Source: Micromonospora coxensis
Lineage (GTDB): Bacteria > Actinomycetota > Actinomycetes > Mycobacteriales > Micromonosporaceae
NCBI RefSeq assembly: GCF_900090295.1
Contig: NZ_LT607753.1
Location: 3,534,001-3,598,000 of the forward strand
Reading direction: 5' to 3'
DNA: 64,000 bases
A program made the translations under genes and the position numbers. Below, piece by piece: positions 15,051-24,217 of this stretch. The notes beneath the pieces were generated by a model that saw nothing but the letters and a program-made list of their open reading frames with translations, was not told the origin of the DNA and ran no database searches. Every line of letters begins with the position of its first letter. The stretch's first letter is position 1.

Positions 15051-15162
15051 GTCCGCCGGCCCGGTCCGACGCCGTCCGCCGCCCCGGTCCGACGCCGTCC
15101 GCCGCCCCGGTCCGACGCCGCCCGTCGCCCCGGTCCGACGCCGTCCGCCGGCCCGGACCGCC
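15051..15162. repeat. 23-bp tandem repeat, almost five copies
   Basis: Copies begin at 15051, 15074, 15097 and 15120, with a partial fifth from 15143. The unit reads GTCCGCCGsCCCGGTCCGACGCC with one to three differences between copies. The 23-bp period is a little over two helical turns. It occupies the noncoding stretch between sufE and a CBS gene (15025-15310), both on the minus strand, directly upstream of the sufE promoter. Confidence 0.9.
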
Positions 15163-15310
15163 GGCAGAGTCCGCCCCACCGGCCGAAACGCCGCCCCCGG
15201 ACCGGCGACCCCGCCGGCGCACGCGACGAGTCGGCCCGGCGACCCCACCGAGGAGGGGTACCGGGCCGTCGTCGTGGTGCCCCACCGGATCGGCGGGGGT
15301 GGCGCAGGTC

Positions 15311-15730
15311 TCAGGTGCTCGGCGACGCCTCGCTGATGTCGGCGAGCGCCGAGGTCGGATCGAGCTGCATGGCCAGGTCGCCCAGGGAGACGATGCCGAC
15401 CAGCTTGCGGTCGCTGTCGCAGACCAGCACCCGCCGGATGTTGCGCTCCCGCATCAGCGAGGCGGCCTCGGCGGCGGTGCAGTGCTGCTCGATCATGACC
15501 ACCTCACGGGTGATGATCGAGCCGATGGTGGTGGTGCCCGGGTCGCTCCGCTCGGCCACCGCGCGGACGACGATGTCCCGGTCGGTCAGCATGCCGGCGA
15601 GGGTGGCGCCGTCGGTGACCACCACGTCGCCGATGTCCGCCTCCTTCATCACCCGGGCCGCCTCGTCCAGGGTCGTCTCCGCCGGCAGGTAGACCACCTG
15701 CTTCGTCATCACGTCGCTGACCCGATACAT
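15311..15730 (-). CDS. tandem CBS-domain protein
   Basis: Encodes 139 residues forming two CBS motifs: YRVSDVMTKQVVYLPAETTLDEAARVM ... GMLTDRDIVVRAVAE and IGSIITREVVMI ... IRRVLVCDSDRKLVGIVSLGDLAMQL. It is a stand-alone Bateman module, expected to sense adenine nucleotides. It resembles the CBS protein at 3220 in plan but is clearly a separate gene. ATG 15730 is preferred because GGAGG lies seven bases upstream; an in-frame GTG at 15742 would put that site inside the gene. It follows proS on the same strand after about 55 bp. Confidence 0.87.
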   Translation of the reverse strand: MYRVSDVMTKQVVYLPAETTLDEAARVMKEADIGDVVVTDGATLAGMLTDRDIVVRAVAERSDPGTTTIGSIITREVVMIEQHCTAAEAASLMRERNIRRVLVCDSDRKLVGIVSLGDLAMQLDPTSALADISEASPST

Positions 15731-15785
15731 GAGAGCCTCCACAACACCTCGGTCGATCCCGCTGCGGTACCCCGTGGCGCGATCG

Positions 15786-17555
15786 CTACACCCCGGCGCG
15801 GCGTGCCGCGCGTACCTCTGTGACCAGTCGCTCGACCAGCCCGTCGAGCGGCAGTTCCGTGCGCTCGCCGGTGGCCCGGTCGCGCAGTTCGACGTACCCG
15901 TCGGCGAGCCGGCGGCCGACCACGACGGCGCGTGGGATGCCGATCAGCTCGGCGTCGGTGAACTTCACCCCGGCGGAGACGTTCACCCGGTCGTCGACCA
16001 GCACCCGCAGGCCCGCGTCGGCCAGGCGTCCGCCGAGGTCGAGCGCCGCGTCGAGCTGCGGCCCCTTCCCGGCGGCGACCACGTGTACGTCGCACGGCGC
16101 GACCGCCGCCGGCCACACCAGACCCCGCTCGTCGTGGTGCTGCTCGGCGATCGCGGCGACCGCCCGGGAGACCCCGATGCCGTAGCAGCCCATGGTGGGC
16201 CGGACCGGCTTGCCCTGCGCGCCGAGCACGTCGAGCGTGAAGGCGTCGGTGAACCGGCGGCCGAGCTGGAAGATGTGCCCGATCTCGATGCCCCGCCGCA
16301 TGGTCAGCTCGCCGTCGGCACAGGCCGGGCAGGGGTCGCCGGGGCGCACCTCGGCCGCCTCGATCGTGCCGTCCGGGGTGAAGTCCCGGCCGCAGACCAC
16401 GTTCGTGGCGTGCCGGCCCGGCTCGTTCGCCCCGGTCAGCCACGCGGTGCCGGGGACCACCCGCGGGTCGACCAGGTAGCGCACGCCGAACTTGCCGAGG
16501 ATCTGCGGGCCGAGGTAGCCGCGGACCAGCTCCGGGTGGGCGTCCCAGTCCTCGAAGATCGCCACGGTGGCCGGGTGCAGCGCCGCCCCGATCCGCTTGA
16601 GGTCGACCTCCCGGTCGCCCGGCAGCCCGATCACCAGCAGCTCGGCCGTCTCCGCGCCCGGCCGGCGGACGGTCAGCACCACGTTCTTCAGGGTGTCGGC
16701 GGCGGTCCAGTCGTCGCGGCCGGCGAGGCGGCGCGTGGTGGCCAACTCGACCAGGGAGGCGATGGTCGGCGTCTCCGGGGTGTCGTACACCTCGGCGGCG
16801 GGCTGCGCGTCCGGGTCGCCGGTGGCCGGCGCGCGGGTGGTCACCGCCTCGGTGTTCGCCGCGTAGTCGCAGGCGGTGCAGGCGACGAAGGTGTCCTCGC
16901 CGACCGGCGTGGCGGCCAGGAACTCCTCCGACGCCGAGCCGCCCATCGCCCCGGACATCGCCCGTACCGTCGTGTGGTCCAGCCCCAGCCGGTCGAAGAT
17001 CCGCCGGTACGCGGCCCGGTGCCGGTCGTACGACGCCTGGAGCCCGGACTCGTCCAGGTCGAACGAGTAGGCGTCCTTCATCAGGAACTCGCGCCCGCGC
17101 AGCAGCCCGGCGCGGGGACGGGCCTCGTCGCGGAACTTCGTCTGGATCTGGAACAGCGTCACCGGGAAGTCCCGGTACGACGAGAAGAGGTCCTTGACCA
17201 GCAGGGCGGCCATCTCCTCGTGGGTCGGGGCGAGCAGGTGCTCCGCGCCCTTGCGGTCGGCGAGGGTGAAGATGTCGTCGCCGTACTCCGTCCACCGGCC
17301 GCTGGTCCGGTACGGCTCCGCCGGCAGCAGCGCCGGGAAGTGCACCTCCTGGTCCCCGATGGCGGTCATCTCCCGCCGGACGATCTCGGTCACCCGGTCC
17401 AGCACCAGCTTGCCCAGCGGCAGCCAGGTGTACCCGCCGGGCGCGGCGCGACGGATGTAGCCGGCGCGGACGAGGAGCCGGTGGCTCGGCACCTCCGCGT
17501 CCGCCGGGTCCTCCCGCAGGGTCCGCAGCAGCGCAGTCGACGTACGAAGCAACAT
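15786..17555 (-). CDS. proS: prolyl-tRNA synthetase
   Basis: Charges tRNA-Pro with proline. At 589 residues it is the bacterial-type enzyme. It shows class II motif 1 near [18 protein letters not shown] and motif 2 at [25 protein letters not shown]. An inserted editing domain (about residues 225-395) is of the YbaK type. Motif 3 lies in [17 protein letters not shown], followed by the anticodon-binding domain at the C terminus. The start at 17555 is supported by TACGCT six bases upstream, predicting a leaderless mRNA. It is divergent from the SigE-family gene. Confidence 0.96.
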   Translation of the reverse strand: MLLRTSTALLRTLREDPADAEVPSHRLLVRAGYIRRAAPGGYTWLPLGKLVLDRVTEIVRREMTAIGDQEVHFPALLPAEPYRTSGRWTEYGDDIFTLADRKGAEHLLAPTHEEMAALLVKDLFSSYRDFPVTLFQIQTKFRDEARPRAGLLRGREFLMKDAYSFDLDESGLQASYDRHRAAYRRIFDRLGLDHTTVRAMSGAMGGSASEEFLAATPVGEDTFVACTACDYAANTEAVTTRAPATGDPDAQPAAEVYDTPETPTIASLVELATTRRLAGRDDWTAADTLKNVVLTVRRPGAETAELLVIGLPGDREVDLKRIGAALHPATVAIFEDWDAHPELVRGYLGPQILGKFGVRYLVDPRVVPGTAWLTGANEPGRHATNVVCGRDFTPDGTIEAAEVRPGDPCPACADGELTMRRGIEIGHIFQLGRRFTDAFTLDVLGAQGKPVRPTMGCYGIGVSRAVAAIAEQHHDERGLVWPAAVAPCDVHVVAAGKGPQLDAALDLGGRLADAGLRVLVDDRVNVSAGVKFTDAELIGIPRAVVVGRRLADGYVELRDRATGERTELPLDGLVERLVTEVRAARRAGV

Positions 17556-17561
17556 CCGCGC

Positions 17562-17567
17562 AGCGTA
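17562..17567 (-). promoter_or_regulatory. -10 element of leaderless proS
   Basis: TACGCT on the minus strand, then six bases, then the ATG of proS. No Shine-Dalgarno is present and no strong -35 is seen. Confidence 0.5.
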
Positions 17568-17702
17568 CGACCGGCACGGCCGGGCGGACGACCCGTTTCG
17601 GTCGATGCCGGGCCGGATACCGTCGGCCCGGCGGCAACCCCGCAGCCCTCGACTGACGTCTGGAGGGTCGTCGACGACCAACAGCAAAGGAACCGACCCG
17701 GT

Positions 17703-18230
17703 GTGGACCCCCTCCTGACTGAGTTCGACTCGTTCGTCCGTGCCCGCACGCCGGCGCTGCTGCGTTCGGCGTACCTGTTGACCGGGGACCAGCACCTGGC
17801 CGAGGACCTGGTGCAGTCGGCGCTGGCCCGTACCCACCGCTCGTGGGGCCGGCTGCACGACACGGGCAACGCCGAGGCGTACACCCGCAGGACCATGTAC
17901 CACCTCCAGGTCTCCTGGTGGCGACGCCGACGGGTGCGTGAGTCGGTGACCAGCGAACTGCCCGAGCCTCGGCGGGACGGCGCCTCCGACCACGCCAGCC
18001 AGACCAGCCTGCGGATCACCCTTCGGGGCGCGCTGGCCCGGCTCTCCGCGAAGCAGCGCGCCGTGCTGGTGCTGCGCTTCTTCGAGGACCGCAGTGAAGC
18101 CGAGGCCGCCGAACTGCTCGGCGTCACCGTCGGCACCGTCAAGAGCCAGACCTCCAAGGCGCTGGCCAAGTTGCGCGTCGTCGCACCCGAACTCGCCGAG
18201 CTGTACGTCCTGGAGGGAAGCGCCCGATGA
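17703..18230 (+). CDS. SigE-family ECF sigma factor
   Basis: A 175-residue group 4 sigma factor of the SigE family found in actinomycetes. Region 2 covers about residues 8-85 ([33 protein letters not shown], then [18 protein letters not shown]). Region 4 (about 115-165) is [44 protein letters not shown] with its helix-turn-helix. There is no C-terminal SnoaL extension. GTG 17703 has AAAGGAA upstream. Its stop overlaps the ATG of the next gene (ATGA), so a membrane-anchored beta-propeller protein is co-translated and is a candidate anti-sigma or signal partner. Confidence 0.92.
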   Translation: MDPLLTEFDSFVRARTPALLRSAYLLTGDQHLAEDLVQSALARTHRSWGRLHDTGNAEAYTRRTMYHLQVSWWRRRRVRESVTSELPEPRRDGASDHASQTSLRITLRGALARLSAKQRAVLVLRFFEDRSEAEAAELLGVTVGTVKSQTSKALAKLRVVAPELAELYVLEGSAR

Positions 18231-19351
18231 ACGACCAGCGTCTCCGGCTCGACCTGGCCGATCTGGCCGAGGAGGTCACCCCGGTCGACCTGCGGGACCG
18301 CGCCCTGCGGACCTCCCGCCGGCTCGGCATCCGGCGGGCGGTGGCCAGCTCGGCGGCGGTGGTGGTGCTGCTCGGCGCGGCCACCGGCACCGCCGTCGCG
18401 ATCCGTCCGGACGCCGGCCCGGCTCCGATGCTGCCCGGCGGCACCCCGTGGGCCACCGCCGGCTCCTCCGCGCCGACGCCCCATCCGACCCCTCCCGCCC
18501 CGCACCCGGTGCCGATCGGGCGGGTGCTCTACGCCCCCGGGCCGGACAGCCAGTCGTCCACCGCGCTGACGGCGTGGCAACCCGGAGCCGCCCCCGTACC
18601 GCTGATCGACCTGCCCGGCGCCGTGTCCGGGGCCGACGTGGCGGTCTCACCCGACGGCGCACGGGTGGCCTGGCTCCAGGACGCCGGTCTCTGGGTCGCC
18701 GGGGTCGACGGCACGGGCCGGCGCAAGCTCCGGGACAGGGTGATGACGGACTGCTGGGGCCCGGCCTGGGTGCCCTCGGTCGACGCGCTCAGCGTCGGCG
18801 TGCCACCCGCGCCCGGCGACCCGTCCGCCGTCCGTCGTGGCCTGGTCGACCTGCTGACCGGCGAGGTCGCGACCCTTCAGGTGGAGGGTCGCGCCTGCCA
18901 CCCGGTCTGGTCGGCCGACGGCCGGGTCCTCGTGTACGCGGATGCCGACGGCGCGGTGGTGGTGGCGAGCCCGATCGGGGAACGGCTCCGCCAGGTGCCG
19001 GGGCTGGGCGGGAGCGCCGGCTGGAACAGCTACGACGTGGCCAGCCTGTCGCCGGACGGCTCCCGGGTCGCGCTGCTGCGCGTCGGCGCGGGGCAGGACG
19101 CCGGGGACCCGGCCCGGGACCTGACCGCGAACGTGGTGCTGGACACCCGGACCGGTGAGGTCGTCGACCTGCCGTTGGACGGCCGGCGGCTGCTCCAGGC
19201 CTACTTCCGGTCCGACGGCTCGCTGGTGGCCCGGGTCGAGGCGGCGGAAGCCACCCACCTCGTGCTGGTCGGGACCGACGGGCATCGGATCACCGAGGTC
19301 GTCGAGCCGGCGGCGTTGCGGCGGCAGCAGATCCTCGCCGTGGTCGGGTGA
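18227..19351 (+). CDS. membrane-anchored beta-propeller protein coupled to the sigma factor
   Basis: A 374-residue protein. The first 36 residues are charged and cytoplasmic. A transmembrane helix follows at about 38-59 ([22 protein letters not shown]), then a Pro/Thr-rich linker and an extracytoplasmic domain with TolB/WD40-like PD repeats ([34 protein letters not shown]). The arrangement of short cytosolic segment, single helix and external sensor matches how membrane anti-sigma factors are organised. However, the N terminus has no recognisable zinc anti-sigma motif. Its ATG overlaps the sigma gene stop by four bases. I infer a role in controlling the sigma factor, without proof. Confidence 0.75.
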   Translation: MNDQRLRLDLADLAEEVTPVDLRDRALRTSRRLGIRRAVASSAAVVVLLGAATGTAVAIRPDAGPAPMLPGGTPWATAGSSAPTPHPTPPAPHPVPIGRVLYAPGPDSQSSTALTAWQPGAAPVPLIDLPGAVSGADVAVSPDGARVAWLQDAGLWVAGVDGTGRRKLRDRVMTDCWGPAWVPSVDALSVGVPPAPGDPSAVRRGLVDLLTGEVATLQVEGRACHPVWSADGRVLVYADADGAVVVASPIGERLRQVPGLGGSAGWNSYDVASLSPDGSRVALLRVGAGQDAGDPARDLTANVVLDTRTGEVVDLPLDGRRLLQAYFRSDGSLVARVEAAEATHLVLVGTDGHRITEVVEPAALRRQQILAVVG

Positions 19352-19467
19352 TCCGAGTCCGGGTCCGCCCGCCGATGTCGGACAGTGGTCGCCGTCGGCG
19401 GCAACCTCCCGGCCGTGGAACCCGTCAGGAGGGGTGACAACCATGTCGGATCCCGGAGGCGAAGACC

Positions 19468-20580
19468 ATGACCATCGAGCTGACCGACCGGGCCGCCCGC
19501 CCCGCCCCGCCCCGCCGGGGTCGGCACGCGATGACGGGTACGGTCGCGCTGCTGGTGCTCGCCGTCGGTCTGTCCGACCTGTCCGGGGTACGCCGACCCG
19601 CCGCCACCCCCACCGCCGGCGTCGGCACGGGTGCCCCGAGCAGCACCGCCCCACCGCCGCCGGCCCCCGCCCCGTCCGTTCCCTCCCCACCCCGGGTGAC
19701 CACGTCGGCCGTCACCCCGGTCGGTCCACCGGCGGCGCTCGGCCGGCTCTTCTACGTGCCCTCCGAGCAGGTCGCCGGCCGGGAGCGGGTCCGGTTGCGG
19801 TCCTGGCGGCCCGGCGAGCGACCGCGCACGCTGACCGAACTGCCGCAGGTCGCCGCGCTCGCCAACGCCAGCGTCTCCCCGGACGGCCGCCGGATCGCCT
19901 GGGTGGACCCGGGACGGGCGGCCACCCTCTTCGTCGCGGACGTGGACGGATCGCGCAGGCGCACGCTGGCCCGACACGTGGACGCGTACTGCGTGACCCC
20001 GACCTGGGCGCCGGACTCCCGGCGGCTGCTGTTCCGGGAGGCCGACCCGCTCGGCACCCCCGGCCGGTTCGGGGTGCTGGACACCGCCGGCCGTCGTACC
20101 CGGGTGACCTGGTGGGACGCCGAGCCGCAGGGCTGCCACGCGCTCTGGTCCGCCGACGGCCGGACGGTCGCCATGAACAGCGCCACCGGGGTGACCCTGT
20201 ACTCGGCCGACGGCCATCGCCCGCGTCCGGTGCCGCACCTGTCGGGGCCGTCGGTGTGGCGCAGCGCGCACGTCGCCAGCCTCTCCCCGGACGGCTCCCG
20301 GATCGCGCTGACCCGGACCCGCCCGCACGAGCAGACGGGCGATGTCGGCCGGCTGCTCACGGCCAACGCGGTGCTCTGGACCCGGGACGGGCGGGAGGTG
20401 TCGCTGCCGACCGGCGGCCGCGAGCTGCGGCAGGTGTTCTTCCGGCCGGACGGGTCGGCGGTGGTGCGGGTCCGCGCGGGCGCCGGGCACGCGCTGCTGG
20501 TGGTCGGGCGGGACGGCCGGAAGGTCAGCGAGGTGGCGGAGCCGGCGGAACTGCGCGGCATGCAGATCGTGTCGGCCTGA
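19468..20580 (+). CDS. paralogous membrane-anchored beta-propeller protein
   Basis: A 370-residue protein built like its upstream neighbour: a short basic N terminus, a helix at about residues 22-38 (MTGTVALLVLAVGLSDL), a long Pro/Ser/Thr linker, then at least five PD40-type repeats (SPDGRRIAWVD, APDSRRLLFRE, SADGRTVAMNS, SPDGSRIALTR, RPDGSAVVRVR). The shared repeat layout, and a matching closing segment about the last strands (GRKVSEVAEPAELRGMQI versus [18 protein letters not shown]), show tandem duplication. It lacks the extended cytoplasmic segment of the first copy. GGAGG lies upstream of ATG 19468. Function unknown. Confidence 0.75.
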   Translation: MTIELTDRAARPAPPRRGRHAMTGTVALLVLAVGLSDLSGVRRPAATPTAGVGTGAPSSTAPPPPAPAPSVPSPPRVTTSAVTPVGPPAALGRLFYVPSEQVAGRERVRLRSWRPGERPRTLTELPQVAALANASVSPDGRRIAWVDPGRAATLFVADVDGSRRRTLARHVDAYCVTPTWAPDSRRLLFREADPLGTPGRFGVLDTAGRRTRVTWWDAEPQGCHALWSADGRTVAMNSATGVTLYSADGHRPRPVPHLSGPSVWRSAHVASLSPDGSRIALTRTRPHEQTGDVGRLLTANAVLWTRDGREVSLPTGGRELRQVFFRPDGSAVVRVRAGAGHALLVVGRDGRKVSEVAEPAELRGMQIVSA

Positions 20581-20627
20581 CCCGAATTCGTTCGACAGGG
20601 CGACCATCGAGGACGATCGTCGGCGGT

Positions 20628-21362
20628 ATGCAGGACAACGTCTGGGACGCCGACACCGCCCGCCGTTACGACACCCCGGGCATCGGCATGTTCGCGCCCG
20701 AGGTGGTGGACCCGGCCGTGGACCGCCTCGCCGCGCTGGCGGGTGACGGACGGGCTCTCGAATTCGCCGTCGGGACCGGCCGGGTGGCCGTCCCGCTCGC
20801 CGCGCGGGGGGTGCCCGTCACGGGCATCGAGCTGTCCCGTCCGATGGTCGACCAGCTCCGGACGAAGGTGGACGAGGCCACCGTGCCGGTGGTCGTCGGC
20901 GACATGGCGACGGCCACGGCGCCGGGGACGTACTCGCTGGTCTACCTCGTCTACAACACGATCTCGAACCTGCTCACCCAGGCGCAGCAGGTGGCCTGCT
21001 TCCGTAACGCCGCCCGTCACCTCACCCCGGGCGGCCGGTTCGTGATCGAACTGTGGGTGCCGGAGCTGCGCAAGCTCCCACCGGGCCAGCAGGCCACCGT
21101 GTGGCTCTCCGAGTCCGGTTACATCGGCCTCGACACCTACGACGTGCTGCACCAGCACGTCGTCTCCCACCACTTCCACTTCGACGACAGCAATCAGGCC
21201 CAGTTGTTCCGCAGCCCGCACCGCTACATCTGGCCGGCTGAGCTGGACCTGATGGGTCAGCTCGCCGGGTTCGAGCTGGAGAGCCGGCACGCGGACTGGG
21301 CGGGCGCGGACTTCACCGCCGACTCGCGTTCCCACGTGTCGGTCTACCGCCTCCCCTCCTGA
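20628..21362 (+). CDS. class I SAM-dependent methyltransferase
   Basis: A 244-residue Rossmann-fold methyltransferase. Motif I is ALEFAVGTGRVAVPLAARG (E/D-x-GxGTGR), with the acidic residue after strand 2 in GIELSRPMVDQL and motif IV in YLVYNTISNLLTQ. A late beta strand, HLTPGGRFVIELWVPELR, is also typical. The C-terminal half carries YIWPAELDLMGQLAGFELESRHADW. The layout fits the broad UbiE/small-molecule group; the substrate is unknown. It ends inside a long hairpin shared with a convergent gene and has no obvious operon partner. Confidence 0.85.
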   Translation: MQDNVWDADTARRYDTPGIGMFAPEVVDPAVDRLAALAGDGRALEFAVGTGRVAVPLAARGVPVTGIELSRPMVDQLRTKVDEATVPVVVGDMATATAPGTYSLVYLVYNTISNLLTQAQQVACFRNAARHLTPGGRFVIELWVPELRKLPPGQQATVWLSESGYIGLDTYDVLHQHVVSHHFHFDDSNQAQLFRSPHRYIWPAELDLMGQLAGFELESRHADWAGADFTADSRSHVSVYRLPS

Positions 21363-21441
21363 CCGACCCCCCCCGTTTGCGGCGAGTTGCGGTGTCACGA
21401 GTTCCGGGACCCCGCGACACGCCGCAAACGGGGGATCGGTC
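21361..21441. terminator. long imperfect hairpin between convergent genes
   Basis: The outer arms GACCGA (21361-21366) and TCGGTC (21436-21441) flank C/G runs, then GTTTGCGGCG (21375-21384) pairs with CGCCGCAAAC (21420-21429). Pairing continues inward with a few mismatches to about 21398. It begins at the methyltransferase stop codon and lies before the convergent beta-helix gene, so it can serve both. Confidence 0.65.
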
Positions 21442-21481
21442 GGGCGGCCGAGCAGGCCCGGCCCTGCGACGAGCGGGGGCG

Positions 21482-22819
21482 TCAGCGGCAGCCGGTCACG
21501 ATCACCTTGTTGCCCGAGGTGTTCGCACCGTGCACGGTGTTGGCCGCGGTGCTGCGCATCACGGAACAGACGCCGCCCTCGATCCGGATGGTCTTGTTCT
21601 TCACTCCGTCCTTGAACACGTAGAGCGGGCCTGCCTTCATGCCCGGGTTGACCTTGCGGGTGAACCCGTCGCCGACGATCCGGATGGTCCGACTGTCCGC
21701 CTCGGTGCCGCCCGCCCAGGAGAAGACGCCCTGGTTGTAGTGGTTGGGCGAGTTCGAGATGACGGTCAAACCGTCGAGGGTGGCGGTGCCACGGCCGTAG
21801 TCCCCCCAGGCCATCTGGATCGGCGCGCCGTTGCCGTTGTGCAGGATCGTGGTGTCCCGGATGGTCAGGTCACCACCGTAGAGCTTCACCGAGTCGTCCC
21901 AGGTGTCGATGAAAGAGTTCTCGATGGTCGAGTCGGCACCGCCGCTGAATCCGTCCGAGTTGTTGTGGTACCCGTCCCGGTCGTCGATGTAGCGCATACC
22001 GGTCATCACCACCTGGGCCCTCCTGGCCCACATGTGGTAGAAGCGCGGATTGATCGAGGTGTAGTTGCGCAGCGTCAGCTTGAACGTCGCGTCGGTCGAG
22101 ACGCCGGCCCGGCTGAAGTCCTTGACGTGCGGGCCGTTGCCGGTGAGCCGGGAGGTCTCCGCGTTCTTCCCGGAGATGGTCAGCGCCGCGGTGCGGTTCT
22201 CCGGAATGACGAAGTTGCCCTTCAGGGTCACCCCGGCGTTGATGACGATCTGCGACCAGGAGTTCGGCACGGTGAACTTGTCGATCGTCCGGCTCGCCGT
22301 GAACGTCGCGACTCCGTTGCTGACCGACGGGTTGGCCGCGTTGCCGGCGGGTGCCGCAGCCGACACCGACGGGCTCGGCGCCGGCGGCCTCGGCTGGTCA
22401 CCGCCGGGCTCGGCGGCGACCTGCCGGACGGTGAAGTTCACCGTACGCTCGACCGCACCCGCCGGACCCACGGCGCGTACGGCGAGGGTGTAGGCACCCT
22501 CCTTCGCCTGAGCCGCGTCCCAGCCCGGCACGGTCGCGCCGGTGTTGCCCATGAAGTGGTACGGCGCCTGCCGTTCCGTCCAGCGCACCGAGTCCGGACC
22601 GGCCAACGCGAACTCCACCCGGTCGACCTGGCCACTGGTCTGCGCCTCGATCCGCACCGTCCCACTCAGCGTCGCGCCCTCGGCGACACCTGTCACTGCG
22701 GTGATCGTGGGTGCGTCGGCGGCGGAGGCGGACGGCACGACCGCCCATGCGCCGCCGGCCGCGACGGCCAACACGCCCGCCAACCCCAGCCGGCGTCGCA
22801 TTCGGGACATGACCCTCAT
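21482..22819 (-). CDS. secreted right-handed beta-helix protein
   Basis: A 445-residue exported protein. The signal peptide has basic residues (RMRRRLGLAG), a hydrophobic core and an A-x-A cleavage site near residue 34 (SASA-ADAP). An Ig-like domain covers about 37-130, then a Pro/Ala/Ser linker, then beta-helix repeats from about 165 to the end. Those rungs include GVTLKGNFVIPENRTAALTISGKNAETSRLTG, YIDDRDGYHNNSDGFSGGADSTIENSFIDTWDDSVKLYGGDLTIRDTTI and similar. The Asp-rich DGYHNNSDG segment and WDDSVK suggest a polysaccharide-active enzyme of the pectate lyase or polygalacturonase-like superfamily. I cannot name the substrate. ATG 22819 has GGGAG eight bases upstream. Confidence 0.8.
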   Translation of the reverse strand: MRVMSRMRRRLGLAGVLAVAAGGAWAVVPSASAADAPTITAVTGVAEGATLSGTVRIEAQTSGQVDRVEFALAGPDSVRWTERQAPYHFMGNTGATVPGWDAAQAKEGAYTLAVRAVGPAGAVERTVNFTVRQVAAEPGGDQPRPPAPSPSVSAAAPAGNAANPSVSNGVATFTASRTIDKFTVPNSWSQIVINAGVTLKGNFVIPENRTAALTISGKNAETSRLTGNGPHVKDFSRAGVSTDATFKLTLRNYTSINPRFYHMWARRAQVVMTGMRYIDDRDGYHNNSDGFSGGADSTIENSFIDTWDDSVKLYGGDLTIRDTTILHNGNGAPIQMAWGDYGRGTATLDGLTVISNSPNHYNQGVFSWAGGTEADSRTIRIVGDGFTRKVNPGMKAGPLYVFKDGVKNKTIRIEGGVCSVMRSTAANTVHGANTSGNKVIVTGCR

Positions 22820-22979
22820 TCGCTGTCTCCCAACTGCCTGCTCCCCGTGACTCTCGCGGGAAGGTTCGCCGGGAGACACTCCACGGTCACCGGTGGGGTT
22901 TCACCGTCGTGCGCGATCTCCGGCGGGCTGCGGGACGTCACGACGGCACCGGCGATCACCCCGGGCCGTCAGGCCATCG

Positions 22980-23171
22980 TCAGAGCCAGTGGCGCTTGGT
23001 GCGGGCGACGAACGCTCGCCAGGTCCGGGGGGTGAAGGTGAGGACCGGGCCGGTGGGGTCCTTGCTGTCGCGTACGCCGACGACGCCGGGCAGGTTGTCG
23101 GCCACCTCGACACAGTCGCCCTGGGTGCCGCTGCGGGTGGACTTGCGCCAGGTGGCTCCGGTCAGGTCCAT
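22980..23171 (-). CDS. DUF397 protein
   Basis: A 63-residue DUF397 protein: ATWRKSTRSGTQGDCVEVADNLPGVVGVRDSKDPTGPVLTFTPRTWRAFVA is the complete family signature. DUF397 proteins occur in Streptomyces and Micromonospora beside Scr1-type helix-turn-helix regulators and are thought to work with them as antagonists. Here the ATG overlaps the last ten bases of the HTH gene on the same strand, so they are translated together. A second, unlinked pair occurs at 51.4-52.5 kb. Confidence 0.92.
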   Translation of the reverse strand: MDLTGATWRKSTRSGTQGDCVEVADNLPGVVGVRDSKDPTGPVLTFTPRTWRAFVARTKRHWL

Positions 23172-23965
23172 GACGTCACCGCCTTCTTCATCAACCCGGT
23201 CGACTGCCGGTGGGACAGCGCCTCACTACGCACGCTCTCCCATCTGGACAGCAGGATAGCCACCTCGTCATCGGTGTCGACCACTACGCCGCCGAGCTGG
23301 TGTTCGAGATGACCGACCCATCCGCCGTCTCCTGCGCGTGCCAGGGCGAAGGGGCCGACCAGTCCGACGTGCATCGACACGTCGGTCGGGATGATGTGGA
23401 TGCTGATGTGCGGACATTCGCTGCACTCGATGAGGCGGGTGATCTGTTCGGCCATGAGGCCGTGAAACCCTTCCTCGGCGCGGCGGAGGACGGCTTCCTC
23501 GATGACCGCCACGTACACGGGCGGGTTCTCGCCGGTCAGGATCGACTGGCGGTCCATCCGGACTGCGAGCCGCTTCTCGACCTCTTCGTCACTGATGGTG
23601 TTGTCGGTGCGGATCACCGCTCGGGCGTAGTTCTCGGTCTGCAGCAGGCCCGGAATCAGCGTGGGCTGATAGCACCGCATCTGCTGTGCCTGGCGCTCGG
23701 CTTCCAGCCAGGGCCGGAACCAGCTCGGCTGCCCGTCCCGTTCCGCCAGCTTGAGCAGGGACGTCAGCAACCCGCCCGTCCCCAGCACCTCGTCGGCCCG
23801 CTTGAGGAAGAACCGGTCGAGCGGCCGTTGCCCCAGCTCGACGGCCGACACCTGGGAGCCGGAGAAGTGCACCAGCTTCCCGAACTCCTCCTGACTCAGC
23901 TCGGCGTGCAGCCGTAGCCGCCGGAGTTGCGCGCGGATCAGCTCCGCGGTCGGCTCACCTTCCAC
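23162..23965 (-). CDS. Scr1-family HTH regulator (DUF5753)
   Basis: A 267-residue DNA-binding protein: an N-terminal XRE-type helix-turn-helix (LRLHAELSQEEFGKLVHFSGSQVSAVELGQRPL, about residues 12-50), then a long C-terminal DUF5753 effector region. The latter contains FRPWLEAERQAQQMRCYQPTLIPGLLQTENYARAVI and RQSILTGENPPVYVAVIEEAVLRR. GTG 23965 has GGAGG four bases upstream. It overlaps the DUF397 gene, forming the standard regulator/DUF397 pair. The family is linked to development and antibiotic regulation in actinomycetes; the target genes here are unknown. A small operon runs divergently from 24176. Confidence 0.9.
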   Translation of the reverse strand: MEGEPTAELIRAQLRRLRLHAELSQEEFGKLVHFSGSQVSAVELGQRPLDRFFLKRADEVLGTGGLLTSLLKLAERDGQPSWFRPWLEAERQAQQMRCYQPTLIPGLLQTENYARAVIRTDNTISDEEVEKRLAVRMDRQSILTGENPPVYVAVIEEAVLRRAEEGFHGLMAEQITRLIECSECPHISIHIIPTDVSMHVGLVGPFALARAGDGGWVGHLEHQLGGVVVDTDDEVAILLSRWESVRSEALSHRQSTGLMKKAVTSWT

Positions 23966-24092
23966 CCGTCCTCCACGATGTCCCCGGCGTCTCCCCGGTG
24001 CCGCCACACGGCCGCCACGGCTGGCCCGGTGCCGCCCTGAGCGGTGTCGATGCCTTCCGACAGTAGTGCCGTTCTCAGCAGACTGTCACGCA

Positions 24093-24110
24093 GCGGCCAC
24101 GAGTGGTCGC
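24093..24110. promoter_or_regulatory. 18-bp inverted repeat in the HTH divergent region
   Basis: GCGGCCAC-GA-GTGGTCGC (one mismatch) lies between the Scr1-type regulator and the divergent small genes, a plausible operator position. The rest of 23966-24175 shows only the AAGGAGGT ribosome site. Confidence 0.3.
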
Positions 24111-24175
24111 GGTGGGGCCGCCCGCGAATCCCCGGATGCAGGGGCGGCGCCCTTCCCGTCCGAAGGAGGTCGACG

Positions 24176-24217
24176 ATGCGCAATCCGCTCCGGCGTGCGG
24201 ACGGAGGCCGCGGATGA
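24176..24217 (+). CDS. 13-residue ORF coupled to the next gene
   Basis: ATG 24176 sits six bases after a perfect AAGGAGGT ribosome site, encodes MRNPLRRADGGRG, and its TGA overlaps the ATG of the following gene (ATGA at 24214-24217). The ribosome site is the strongest in the region, so translation is likely. It may be a leader peptide that couples expression of the next gene, or a very small functional protein. The opposing explanation, chance, cannot be excluded. Confidence 0.5.
   Translation: MRNPLRRADGGRG

Noticed and set aside
15051..15162. CRISPR-like repeats
   Set aside because: The units are directly adjacent without spacers and of 23 bp, so this is a simple tandem repeat.
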